NCBI RefSeq assembly: GCF_004331645.1
Contig: NZ_SJSK01000001.1
Location: 310,001 to 374,000 of the forward strand
DNA: 64,000 bases
Direction of reading: 5' to 3'
From: Pedobacter frigiditerrae
Lineage (GTDB): Bacteria > Bacteroidota > Bacteroidia > Sphingobacteriales > Sphingobacteriaceae
In this document: piece after piece, positions 55,640 to 63,797 of the stretch
Position numbering within the stretch: position 1 is the stretch's first letter
Layout: each line of letters begins with the position of its first letter
Notes under the pieces: model-generated
Told to the model about the DNA's origin: nothing
The model's database searches: none
Seen by the model: the letters and a program-made list of their open reading frames with translations, nothing else
Program-made: the position numbers and the translations under genes

Positions 55640-57345
55640 GCTATATAGATTGGGCCGTTTTATTCACCACGATATTAGCTATCGTTGGCTACGGCGTATA
55701 TAAAAGTCGTGGTGCACAAAGTATGCAAGCCTACCTTTTAGGCAACCAAAGTTTGCCATGGTACACGGTTTGCCTTTCGGTAATGGCAACTCAAGCCAGT
55801 GCCATCACATTTCTCTCGGCTCCGGGCTTGGCTTATACATCAGGCATGAGTTTTGTTCAGTTCTATTTTGGTTTGCCATTGGCAATGATTGTATTGTGTA
55901 TCACCTTCGTACCCATATTTCATCGATTAAAAGTTTACACCGCCTACGAATATTTAGAACAACGATTCGATTTAAACACAAGGGCATTAACCGCATTTTT
56001 ATTCTTAATCCAACGTGGATTATCTACTGGAATTACAATCTATGCACCATCCATTATCTTATCTACTATTTTAAATATCGACACCACGTACACCACCTTA
56101 TTTATTGGCGGATTAGTGGTTTTTTACACCGTTTATGGCGGAACAAAAGCTGTTTCTTATACCCAGCTTTTGCAAATGAGCATTATTTTCTGCGGTCTTT
56201 TCGCTGCCGGAATTATGGTTGTTCATCTCCTGCCGGGAGATGTTGGTTTTACAAAAGCCATCAGCATTGCTGGAAAAATGGGAAGAACAAATGTGATAGA
56301 TTTTAGTTTCGATTGGAATAACCCTTACACTGTTTGGAGCGGGTTAATAGGAGGATTTTTCTTGCAACTATCTTATTTTGGTACCGACCAAAGTCAGGTT
56401 GGAAGGTATTTAACAGGTTCATCTGTTAGTCAAAGTAGATTGGGTTTATTGATGAATGGTCTGGTTAAAATACCAATGCAATTCTTGATTTTGTTAATCG
56501 GCGTTTTGGTTTTTACTTTTTATCAATACAATAAAGCACCTATCTTTTTTAACAGTTATGAGTTAAATAAACTAGAGGCAAGTCCGTACAAAGCAGAGCT
56601 GAATAAAATAAAAACCGATTACAATTCAGCATTCGAAAGCAAGCAACAAGAAGTAATTAAACTCGATAAAGCACTTGAGGCCAAAGATGAAACCTTAATT
56701 AATCAGCAAAGAACTGCCGTTAAAAAAGCCGATGAAGAAACAAAAACCATTCGCAAAAGCTTAACAGAGCTAATGTTAAAGAATGATGCAAAAGCGAGCA
56801 CAAATGATAACAATTATGTCTTTTTAAGCTTCGTTACGCAATATCTGCCAAAGGGATTAATTGGTTTGTTAATCGCCATTATCTTTTTAGCTTCGATGGG
56901 TTCTACTGCAAGTGCCTTAAATTCATTGGCATCTACAAGTGTGGTAGACATTTACAAACGATTAATCAACAAAGAAGCAACTGACCAACAATATGTTAAA
57001 GCTTCTCGTTGGGCAACCTTAATTTGGGGTGCAGTTTGTATTGTGATGGCTTTATTTACTAGCAAAATCGGCAACTTATTAGAAGCCGTTAATATTTTAG
57101 GTTCCTTTATTTATGGAACAATTTTAGGCGTTTTTATTGTTGCTTTTTACATTAAAAAAGTACGTGGAAAAGCCGTTTTTTATGCCGCGATTTTAACAGA
57201 GGCTATAGTATGTATTATTGGTTTTAACGAATGGGTTGCTTATTTATGGCTAAATGTAATTGGCTGTTTGTTGGTGGTGTTTTTTGCTTTAATAATACAG
57301 AGGTTATTGAAAAAGAAGACCGTTGAGTTGGAGGTTAATCATTAA
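55636..57345 (+). CDS. Sodium:solute symporter (SSS family)
   Basis: A 569-residue transporter with about 13 TM segments. Typical blocks are YLLGNQSLPWYTVCLSVMATQASAITFLSAPG (split over 33-64), YTVYGGTKAVSYTQLLQ and LIAIIFLASMGSTASALNSLAS. A charged, helical insert of about 90 residues (about 300-392, KIKTDYNSAFESKQQEVIKLDKA) interrupts the TM pattern and may form a coiled coil outside the membrane. It overlaps the small upstream gene by 4 nt. The substrate is unknown, but the PIG-L neighbour suggests a sugar or deacetylation product. Confidence 0.9.
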   Translation: MSYIDWAVLFTTILAIVGYGVYKSRGAQSMQAYLLGNQSLPWYTVCLSVMATQASAITFLSAPGLAYTSGMSFVQFYFGLPLAMIVLCITFVPIFHRLKVYTAYEYLEQRFDLNTRALTAFLFLIQRGLSTGITIYAPSIILSTILNIDTTYTTLFIGGLVVFYTVYGGTKAVSYTQLLQMSIIFCGLFAAGIMVVHLLPGDVGFTKAISIAGKMGRTNVIDFSFDWNNPYTVWSGLIGGFFLQLSYFGTDQSQVGRYLTGSSVSQSRLGLLMNGLVKIPMQFLILLIGVLVFTFYQYNKAPIFFNSYELNKLEASPYKAELNKIKTDYNSAFESKQQEVIKLDKALEAKDETLINQQRTAVKKADEETKTIRKSLTELMLKNDAKASTNDNNYVFLSFVTQYLPKGLIGLLIAIIFLASMGSTASALNSLASTSVVDIYKRLINKEATDQQYVKASRWATLIWGAVCIVMALFTSKIGNLLEAVNILGSFIYGTILGVFIVAFYIKKVRGKAVFYAAILTEAIVCIIGFNEWVAYLWLNVIGCLLVVFFALIIQRLLKKKTVELEVNH

Positions 57346-57476
57346 AAACTACTCTTTAAAGCATCTTACGGATTTGAAATCCGTTGTTATCACATAATTC
57401 GAAATGCGCTAAGCTAACCTCTCAAACAGCTGTGCGATTATTTCACTTATATAATTCAGTTGATTAGATTTACAGG

Positions 57477-57995
57477 ATGATTTACAAAGTCTCTACGAAA
57501 GGCAAAATATATAGCCTGAAATGGGTAATATTATTTTCGTTTCTTTTGATTCCTATCTTATTTATGCCATTATTTATGGAATCGCAAAAAGGAAAATTAG
57601 TAATTTTGTTCTGCATTTTTATTTGGCTCTTGTTTTGTTTTCCACAGCTAAACTTGTTTTTACAGTACCGAAAGGTGACCAACTATCAAAGCATAGAGAT
57701 TGACTATCACCAAAAAACTATCTCAATCTCAAAAGATGGTATACAGCTCGAAAAAAATTTCTCTGACATCAAAAGACTTGCCTTGCATAAAGCTAAAGCC
57801 CCATTTTTCGCAGGGTCATGGTGGCTTACCATTTGTAGTGAATTCTATTATTATAAAATTGATTTCGCTGAAGAATCGTACTACTTGACCAGCATATTAT
57901 TCCCAACTCCTTCGTTAAATGGAGAAAAACATTTTTACGAATCATATATGGAAGTTACTACAGCTTATGCCAACATAAAGAAGACAATCGGATAG
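57477..57995 (+). CDS. Unknown membrane protein with two N-terminal TM segments
   Basis: A 172-residue protein not matched to a named family. Hydrophobic segments lie near 15-33 and 41-61. The C-terminal part (about 70-170) is a soluble, aromatic-rich domain (IEIDYHQKTISISKDGIQLEKNFSDI) that resembles bacterial PH-like domains following TM pairs. It is preceded by an 8-bp palindrome (ACGGATTTGAAATCCGT, 57369-57385). It is monocistronic. Confidence 0.55.
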   Translation: MIYKVSTKGKIYSLKWVILFSFLLIPILFMPLFMESQKGKLVILFCIFIWLLFCFPQLNLFLQYRKVTNYQSIEIDYHQKTISISKDGIQLEKNFSDIKRLALHKAKAPFFAGSWWLTICSEFYYYKIDFAEESYYLTSILFPTPSLNGEKHFYESYMEVTTAYANIKKTIG

Positions 57996-58077
57996 ATTTG
58001 AACTAACTTACCTCTTACTATTCTCGAATGCACCCCACTACATCTCGAACAGAAATTTGTGGGAATGAAGCGGAGTA

Positions 58078-58113
58078 AACAAAAAACCGTTCCAACACAA
58101 GTTGAAACGGTTT
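58078..58113 (-). terminator. Terminator after the minus-strand DUF2911 gene
   Basis: AAACCGTTCCAAC (58084-58096) pairs with GTTGAAACGGTTT (58101-58113), with one G-U pair and an ACAA loop. A T-run follows on the minus strand. Confidence 0.85.
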
Positions 58114-58151
58114 AGCATATTAACTCAAGAATTAGAATAATGACTCAAGAC

Positions 58152-58997
58152 TTACTTTTTCGTCTCTGCCAATAGTTGTGTGTTTAACCTGATGTACTCA
58201 TCATTTTTCATTGTAGTTGCTAAGGCGATACCAGCTTTTGCGCTTTCAGCAGCACCAACTTTATCACCAGATTTTAACTGCATTTTGCCTAACCATAGTT
58301 TAGTCCAAGGCATTTTAGGCTCAGCTTTATCAGCCTCTACCATCCAACCTAAAGCAGTTTTTAAATCTTTTCCATTCGTAAAATAATAAATCGCCGATTG
58401 CATGTAAGGCTTTTTCTCACCTTTCATAGCCTCCGCAATATTAGCCATTGCTTTTGCATCAACATCCGTTGTTAAATTTACTGCAAAAGACATGTTCTCC
58501 CACGTTAATTGCAATTGAGCTTTGCTTTCTGTTACGTTCGCAAACTGCATCGTTAAAGTTTCTACTTTATCTTTCAATGCATTAGTTTTCACTTTTACAC
58601 GCAAAACATCATCCTTTTGGTCATAAGTGTAAGCTCCCCACTGTTTAGCAGTTTTACTAAAAATAACTGTCCATTCTTTAGCATTAGGAATAGAGAACAA
58701 ACCATATTCGCCAGCTGGCAAATCTTGTCCTTCTATTTTAACAGCATCAGTAAAAGTGATAATGGTAGCAGCATTTGCCCCTGTTCTCCAAACCTTGTCC
58801 ATTGGTTCCATTCCGCCGAATATTTTACGTCCCTTAACGCTTGGTCTAGCATAGGTCAAAGTAATTTTTCCCAATCCAAATTCTTGGATTATGGTTTGTG
58901 TACTACTTGGTGCTGGTAGTTTCAGTTGTGCGCTTAGGTTGTTATTGATACCCAAAGCCACTAAAAGCAATACCATAGTTTTGATTGTAAATTTCAT
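58152..58997 (-). CDS. DUF2911 protein with TPR-like C-terminal region
   Basis: A 281-residue exported protein with a signal peptide (about 1-23, ending LSAQ). The DUF2911 domain (about 40-165) has YARPSVKGRKIFGG, DKVWRTGANAATIITF, PAGEYGLFSIP and WGAYTYDQKDDVLRV. Residues 185-280 are helical, with alternating ALGWMVEADKAEP and AAESAKAGIALA helices, suggesting TPR-like repeats. A second ATG (59019-59021) is in frame upstream. The function of DUF2911 is unknown. A shorter DUF2911 protein is encoded divergently (59154). Confidence 0.85.
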   Translation of the reverse strand: MKFTIKTMVLLLVALGINNNLSAQLKLPAPSSTQTIIQEFGLGKITLTYARPSVKGRKIFGGMEPMDKVWRTGANAATIITFTDAVKIEGQDLPAGEYGLFSIPNAKEWTVIFSKTAKQWGAYTYDQKDDVLRVKVKTNALKDKVETLTMQFANVTESKAQLQLTWENMSFAVNLTTDVDAKAMANIAEAMKGEKKPYMQSAIYYFTNGKDLKTALGWMVEADKAEPKMPWTKLWLGKMQLKSGDKVGAAESAKAGIALATTMKNDEYIRLNTQLLAETKK

Positions 58998-59153
58998 TTT
59001 GTTTGATTTTAAGTTTGACATTTAAAATTACAATAATAAAGTCTCAAAATTAATTCAATCGCTAATTGAATGTAAAGAAATATAAGCAAATCGAAATTTC
59101 TTAAGCTAAAACCTTAGATTTATAGAAATCAGATTCCGTTAACCAAAATTAAA

Positions 59154-59678
59154 ATGATAATGAAAAGGACAATTAAATCAATAGCTACTTTATTATTTGT
59201 AGCTACAATTTCGGCAAGTGCATTTGCACAAGAGACCAAGGCTCCAGCTAGTCCACCCGCCACAGCTACAGGAAAAATTGGCGATGCAACAGTTACTATC
59301 AACTATAGCAGCCCAGCAGTAAAAGGTCGTACAATTTGGGGTGGATTAGAGAAATACGATAAGGTTTGGCGTGCTGGCGCAAATAAAACTACAACTTTCG
59401 AAACTGATAAGGACTTAACGGTACAAGGTAAAAAATTGCCAGCAGGTAAATATAACTTCTTCTTAATCCCTAAAGAAGGTGGAACTTGGACAGCTATTTT
59501 CAATAAAGAAGTAGCAAATACAAACCCTTTCAATTACAAGGAGGCTGAAGATCAATTGAGAGTTGATGTGAAAGTGAAAGCGTTAAAAGAAAATCAAGAA
59601 AGATTAGTTTACAAAATAGACAATAAGGGTTTTGCTCTAGAGTGGGAAAAAGTTTCAGTTCCACTAGCTGTTAAATAA
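59154..59678 (+). CDS. DUF2911 protein (short paralogue)
   Basis: A 174-residue exported protein consisting of a signal peptide (about 1-25, SAFAQ) and one DUF2911 domain (YSSPAVKGRTIWGGLEKYDKV, VWRAGANKTTTFE, LPAGKYNFFLIP). It lacks the C-terminal helical part of its neighbour. The two genes are divergent, with 156 nt between them, so they may be coregulated duplicates. The start could also be 59160. A terminator follows at 59695-59729. Confidence 0.87.
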   Translation: MIMKRTIKSIATLLFVATISASAFAQETKAPASPPATATGKIGDATVTINYSSPAVKGRTIWGGLEKYDKVWRAGANKTTTFETDKDLTVQGKKLPAGKYNFFLIPKEGGTWTAIFNKEVANTNPFNYKEAEDQLRVDVKVKALKENQERLVYKIDNKGFALEWEKVSVPLAVK

Positions 59679-59694
59679 TATAAAAAACTTAAGC

Positions 59695-59729
59695 AAGCCT
59701 CGTTGGTTAAATCCCTGCGAGGCTTTTTT
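59695..59729 (+). terminator. Terminator after the short DUF2911 gene
   Basis: AAGCCTCG (59695-59702) pairs with CGAGGCTT (59718-59725), followed by a T-run on the plus strand. The next ATG is only 5 nt further on. Confidence 0.82.
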
Positions 59730-59733
59730 ATAA

Positions 59734-60549
59734 ATGGAAAACAGAACAATCAGTATTTTAGGATGTGGATGGTATGGATTAGCAATGGCAAAAGCACTCG
59801 TTGTTGCTGGGTATCATGTTAATGGCTCTACCACTAGCACAGAGAAGCTAGAAACCTTCAGCAAGTTTAACATACAACCTTACTTAATAAATTTTGATGG
59901 TGAGTCTGTCAATTATGATGAAACATTCTTTAACTGCGATGTTTTAATCATCAGCATTCCCCCAAAAAGAAATGCCCAGGCAGATTACCCAAGCAAGATT
60001 AAAAACATCGCAATAGCTGCTGAAAAGGCTAAAGTGAAGCAAGTTATTTTCATCAGCTCTACCGGAATTTTCCAAAATGGGAATTTTATTTTAGATGAAG
60101 AAACTATCCCAGAACCAAACACAACAGCTGGACAAGTATTATCGGAAGCAGAAACAGCTTTAAAAGGAGCCCAAGCTTTTACTACAACCATCATCCGCTT
60201 TGCCGGATTAATTGGACCAGAAAGAAATTTAGCCAAACATTTTGCAGGTAAAACTGATATTGCCAATGGTTTGGCACCAATTAATTTAATCCATTTAGAC
60301 GATTGTATAGGCATTACGAAAACAATTATCGAGCAAAAAGCCTTTGGCAATATTTACCATGGCGTAACACCAAGTCATCCTTCTAGAAAAGATTTTTACA
60401 CTAAAGCTTGCTTAACAAGTGGTTTTGAAAAGCCCCAATTTATAGATGAACTTTTAGACTGGAAACAAGTAGAAAGTAAAAATGTAGCTAGAAATTTAGC
60501 TTACCAATTTAAGATAGAAAATTGGATGGAATATGTAGGGAGCGTTTGA
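59734..60549 (+). CDS. NAD(P)-binding Rossmann-fold protein (YeeZ-like, extended-SDR)
   Basis: A 271-residue protein with the glycine-rich motif ILGCGWYGLAMAKALVVAGYHVNGST (ILGCGWYGLA at about 8-17). It then has VLIISIPPKRN, FISSTGIFQNG, and the INLIHLDDCIGIT block of epimerase-like enzymes. It is most like E. coli YeeZ. The substrate is unknown. The gene has little room for its own promoter after the terminator, so it probably depends on read-through or a weak promoter. Confidence 0.82.
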   Translation: MENRTISILGCGWYGLAMAKALVVAGYHVNGSTTSTEKLETFSKFNIQPYLINFDGESVNYDETFFNCDVLIISIPPKRNAQADYPSKIKNIAIAAEKAKVKQVIFISSTGIFQNGNFILDEETIPEPNTTAGQVLSEAETALKGAQAFTTTIIRFAGLIGPERNLAKHFAGKTDIANGLAPINLIHLDDCIGITKTIIEQKAFGNIYHGVTPSHPSRKDFYTKACLTSGFEKPQFIDELLDWKQVESKNVARNLAYQFKIENWMEYVGSV

Positions 60550-60567
60550 TGAAATATAATAATCTTC

Positions 60568-60669
60568 GTCATATCGAACGCAGCGCAGCGAGGAGATATC
60601 TGTTCACTAACATATCTTTTGCAGATAACTCCAGAGATTCCTCCTCGTGAAAAACTCGTTCGGAATGAC
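60568..60669. repeat. GTCAT..ATGAC palindromic intergenic element
   Basis: GTCATATCGAACG (60568-60580) mirrors CGTTCGGAATGAC (60657-60669) with mismatches. Inner arms GCGAGGAG / CTCCTCGT and TATCTG / CAGATA also pair. The whole can fold into a nested cruciform or RNA hairpin, similar in ends to the element at 37161. Confidence 0.65.
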
Positions 60670-60753
60670 TCACGCAGATATAAATCCATAAAAAAACTTT
60701 GACAAAAACCTTCTTGTGTGTTAGGTCTTGTCAAAGTAGAATTATATAATAGC

Positions 60754-60786
60754 CCAATGAACCATTGAACTAATGACTAATGACTA
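60754..60786. repeat. AATGAACC..TTGAACTAATGA repeat, copy 2
   Basis: A near-copy of the sequence at 37365, again next to a stop codon (here that of the minus-strand DnaJ-KTSC gene). Confidence 0.5.
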
Positions 60787-61233
60787 TTACGCTGTAGCTA
60801 ACTTCGCTACGTTACGATAAGGGAAAGCATTAAAAATGTGTCTTCTTGCAAATCTTCCTGGAGAATCAGCATTTACCAATTTAATGTACATTGCTCTTGG
60901 CACATCAAAATATTCGTAAGCACTACCATCGAAGAAATCGATACGTAAAATCGCATCTTTAAACTGAAAATCTTGAATGTTAGAGGTAGTTGTAGTCTGA
61001 ATATATTCGTCTTTAGCATGCTCCAAAGTTTCTGGTGCAATACTCAATAAAAAATTATACGCTTCAATAATTTCTTTACTTTTTTCTTCTGCTTCTAAGT
61101 GCTTTTCAGCATCTGAACTAAACTTATCAGGATGCCAATCTTTCATCAAGCCTCTGTAAATACTCTTGATTTCTTTTAGCTCTGTAGCTTTAGTAACACC
61201 TAATGTTTTTCTGTAATCTCCAACTTTCTTCAT
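60787..61233 (-). CDS. DnaJ-domain protein fused to KTSC domain
   Basis: A 148-residue cytoplasmic protein. The N-terminal J-domain (about 5-68) contains the HPD motif in KDWHPDKFSS and IIEAYNFLLSI. The C-terminal KTSC domain (about 85-145) has YEYFDVPRAMYIKLVNADSPGRFARRHIFNAFPYR (read in two parts). KTSC is a small domain known alone or fused to other modules. The J-domain should stimulate DnaK; the KTSC part may supply nucleic-acid or partner binding. It is monocistronic. Confidence 0.88.
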   Translation of the reverse strand: MKKVGDYRKTLGVTKATELKEIKSIYRGLMKDWHPDKFSSDAEKHLEAEEKSKEIIEAYNFLLSIAPETLEHAKDEYIQTTTTSNIQDFQFKDAILRIDFFDGSAYEYFDVPRAMYIKLVNADSPGRFARRHIFNAFPYRNVAKLATA

Positions 61234-61360
61234 AAACCTTTTTTATATGTTATTGTTTATGAAACGATTGCAAATAATCAAAGCGCAAACCACAGGGAAA
61301 CAATTTTTGTGCAAAGGTACAATTAAATAAGCAAAATTCTAATAGTCGGTTAACTAATAG

Positions 61361-62671
61361 TTATTTGCCACTTATCCAAAGTGCAATATCACTAATCAAT
61401 TGTTCAGATACGTTTACAGGAACTTGATATTGTTGGGTATATGCCTTTTCTGTTTGTGGACTTAACAAGTGATTTAATTCTGGATAAAGTTTCAACTTCG
61501 CATTTGCTGATTTACCTAAAGCAGCGTTCCAGATATTGAAATCTGCCATAGCTACTTGAAAATCATTCCCCCCTTGGAAAACTAAAATACGTTGTTTTAA
61601 TTTTTTGGCTGTAGCCACTTGGTCGTAAGCATTTAAATCTACCCAATAAGCAGCTGGCAAACCTAGGATAACAGAATCAGGTTTCATATTTGGCGCCAGT
61701 TTAACCAATTTAGCAGCCTCAATTTCCTTAATTGCTTCACCAAGTTTTACTTGTGTAGCTTTCGTAGTGTCTTTTGCAAGTTCTACGATGTATTTATTCT
61801 GATCAATTATAATATCAGCTAATTTTCTAGCCGGTGCAGCAGCTAAGATAATACCCTTTATACTTGGCGCAAGTGTTGCTAAACGTGGTGCTAGCATCCC
61901 TCCTAAACTATGCCCTAAAACATAAATACTTTTTTGGTCTGCACCCATTATGGTTTTTGCCATTGCAATTGCTGCAAGAGCATCATCGGTTACTTCTTCC
62001 TTAGCTGTAAAAACTTTATTAAATTCCCCGGCATAAACTAAGGTCCTTTTCACGTAACGTACACTTGCAATACCTTTTGAAGCCAAACCTGTTGCAATAT
62101 CTCTAAAAGGTTTATTTGGACCAACTGTTTCATCCATATCGCCAGGGCCAGAACCATGAACCAAAACCACGACAGGGAAATTTGTCTTGTTTTTAGGTGT
62201 GGTAATTATCGCTGCCAACTGGTGTCCAGGGGTTTGTAAATATACCGATTTTTCAGTGTACAAGGCAGTGTCTGCATAAGCAGGTTTAGTATAAGTCGCA
62301 GCTTTTGGAGGCATAAATAAACCTACAATTTTCTCCTTCTTGTTAAACATTAAAACAAAATTTTGCTCTGCTTTCTCAAATTTACCCTCTACGGTAACCG
62401 CATAAAAATCTCCTTGAACTTTACTAGAGATCGCATCTAAGATTTCGGGCTTGCCTAAGTTGGTGGTAATATTATCCCAAAGTTTTTTTAAGTTATCTGG
62501 TGTAATTTTTGCTTGTTCGGCTTCATCAAAAAATAGATGTGCGGTGTCATATTTTGCTTCGGCCATATAAATAAAAAACGAATTAGTTTTGTTAAATAAG
62601 CTAATTACGTTTTGTGAAAATCCAATGGTGCTAACTAAAAGCAGGGCAATTACTAAAAAGGCTTTCTTCAT
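61361..62671 (-). CDS. Exported alpha/beta hydrolase with N-terminal DUF3887-like domain
   Basis: A 436-residue protein with a signal peptide (about 1-19). Residues 25-125 resemble DUF3887 (YDTAHLFFDEAEQAKITPDNLKKLW). The hydrolase domain has the oxyanion motif VVLVHGSGPGDMDET, nucleophile elbow LGHSLGGMLAPR (Ser about 252), acid region FQGGNDFQV and His in YPELNHLLSP. It is probably a periplasmic esterase or peptidase; the substrate is unknown. Confidence 0.88.
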   Translation of the reverse strand: MKKAFLVIALLLVSTIGFSQNVISLFNKTNSFFIYMAEAKYDTAHLFFDEAEQAKITPDNLKKLWDNITTNLGKPEILDAISSKVQGDFYAVTVEGKFEKAEQNFVLMFNKKEKIVGLFMPPKAATYTKPAYADTALYTEKSVYLQTPGHQLAAIITTPKNKTNFPVVVLVHGSGPGDMDETVGPNKPFRDIATGLASKGIASVRYVKRTLVYAGEFNKVFTAKEEVTDDALAAIAMAKTIMGADQKSIYVLGHSLGGMLAPRLATLAPSIKGIILAAAPARKLADIIIDQNKYIVELAKDTTKATQVKLGEAIKEIEAAKLVKLAPNMKPDSVILGLPAAYWVDLNAYDQVATAKKLKQRILVFQGGNDFQVAMADFNIWNAALGKSANAKLKLYPELNHLLSPQTEKAYTQQYQVPVNVSEQLISDIALWISGK

Positions 62672-62748
62672 AAAATTTTATAATCATCGCATAAGATGAC
62701 AATCAAAGTTAATATTATTTAAACCGCTTTAATGTTAAAAATTGTGAA

Positions 62749-62784
62749 ATAAAAAGCGCCAATCAAACAATTTGATTGGCGCTT
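62749..62784 (-). terminator. Intrinsic terminator after osmC-like gene
   Basis: A perfect 14-bp stem AAGCGCCAATCAAA / TTTGATTGGCGCTT around CAA, followed on the minus strand by T5. Confidence 0.9.
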
Positions 62785-62804
62785 AATTATTAGGACAATA
62801 TTGT

Positions 62805-63221
62805 TTATAACAACTCTGCTTCGATAGTAATTGGTGCATTCATTAATTTAGAGATTGGACAATTAGCTTTTGCATCTGCTACTAGTTCTTCAAACTTTTC
62901 TTTTGACAAACCTTCTGCCTTTACTTTAACTTCTAAATGAATACCTACAATTTCTCCTTTTTCTGGATTTAAATCTACAGTTGCTTTAGTTGTAATGTCT
63001 TCTGGAGTGATATTTTCTGCTGAGATATTAAAGCTTAACTTCATGGTAAAGCAGCCCGAATGTGCTGCAGCAATTAACTCCTCAGGGTTTGTACCCACAC
63101 CTTCTTCAAAACGACTTTTGAAAGAATATTGTGTATTACTTAATGTTCCACTTTGTGTGGTCAATGTTCCTTTTCCATCTTTTCCGGTGCCATTCCAAAC
63201 GGCAGTTGCGTTTCTTTTCAT
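62805..63221 (-). CDS. OsmC-family peroxiredoxin
   Basis: A 138-residue cytoplasmic thiol peroxidase of the OsmC type. The two redox cysteines are in AAHSGCFTMKLS (about 57) and ANCPISKLMN (about 121). VGTNPEELIAAAHSGC is the family signature. It reduces organic hydroperoxides. It starts with ATG 63221 and is monocistronic, with its own terminator. Confidence 0.93.
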   Translation of the reverse strand: MKRNATAVWNGTGKDGKGTLTTQSGTLSNTQYSFKSRFEEGVGTNPEELIAAAHSGCFTMKLSFNISAENITPEDITTKATVDLNPEKGEIVGIHLEVKVKAEGLSKEKFEELVADAKANCPISKLMNAPITIEAELL

Positions 63222-63344
63222 ATCAAATTCTTTTTTTAGTAAAATATAAACTAAGGCAATTTTTTTATTGCCTTAAAAATCTAAGGATAAATTTACAGCT
63301 TTAAATTGACAAATAATTTTTGCAAAAGTTATCATTGCATTAAA

Positions 63345-63352
63345 TATATTTG
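63345..63352 (+). promoter_or_regulatory. -7 promoter box TATATTTG
   Basis: An exact TAnnTTTG, with a TTTG at 63319-63322 (22-nt spacing) as -33 element. It lies inside the longest possible frame of the following gene and shows that translation must start downstream, at the TTG 63372. Confidence 0.6.
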
Positions 63353-63371
63353 TGTTACAAAAATCATCACT

Positions 63372-63764
63372 TTGGCAAACAAATCTAAGTACAAAAACAT
63401 ATTAGTTATAGAAGATAATCACGCTATTCTAGATGTGATTACTTTGGTATTGCAAAGCGAAGCCTATAAGGTTTCAGGCTTAAATAAAAGTGTTGACATG
63501 ATGGAACATATCGATTCCTTTAAACCAGACTTATTGATTTTAGACATCATGTTACCCGATGGTGATGGTCGCGAATTGTTAGGACAATTACGTAATAACG
63601 AAAAAACAGCTCACATCCCTGTTTTAATGATTTCTGCAAAATACACCACAGCAACTTTTCAACAAAACACAGAACATAAGCCTAACGGATTTTTAGCTAA
63701 GCCTTTTGACATAGATGATTTGCTAGATAAAATCGAAGGTATCCTTGCCGGAAAGAACTTCTAA
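63372..63764 (+). CDS. Single-domain response regulator (CheY-like)
   Basis: A 130-residue receiver domain only: ILVIEDNHAILDV with the acidic pair, phosphoacceptor Asp in LLILDIMLPDGDG, and the conserved Lys in FLAKPFDIDD. No output domain is present. There is no ATG before the receiver core; TTG 63372 (LANKSKYKNILV) is chosen because a promoter box lies between it and an upstream TTG at 63306. The partner kinase is not in the window's vicinity. It may act in a phosphorelay. Confidence 0.85.
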   Translation: MANKSKYKNILVIEDNHAILDVITLVLQSEAYKVSGLNKSVDMMEHIDSFKPDLLILDIMLPDGDGRELLGQLRNNEKTAHIPVLMISAKYTTATFQQNTEHKPNGFLAKPFDIDDLLDKIEGILAGKNF

Positions 63765-63797
63765 ATTTTTGCATACATTTATGCAAATCCAAAGGTG

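Noticed and set aside
55758-56306. 182-codon plus-strand frame inside the SSS symporter gene
   Set aside because: It is out-of-frame shadow coding; the composition (His/Cys/Ile-rich) is typical of a frame-shifted membrane gene.
58617-58919. 100-codon plus-strand frame antisense to the long DUF2911 gene
   Set aside because: It is a shadow of a well-supported gene with signal peptide and family motifs on the other strand.
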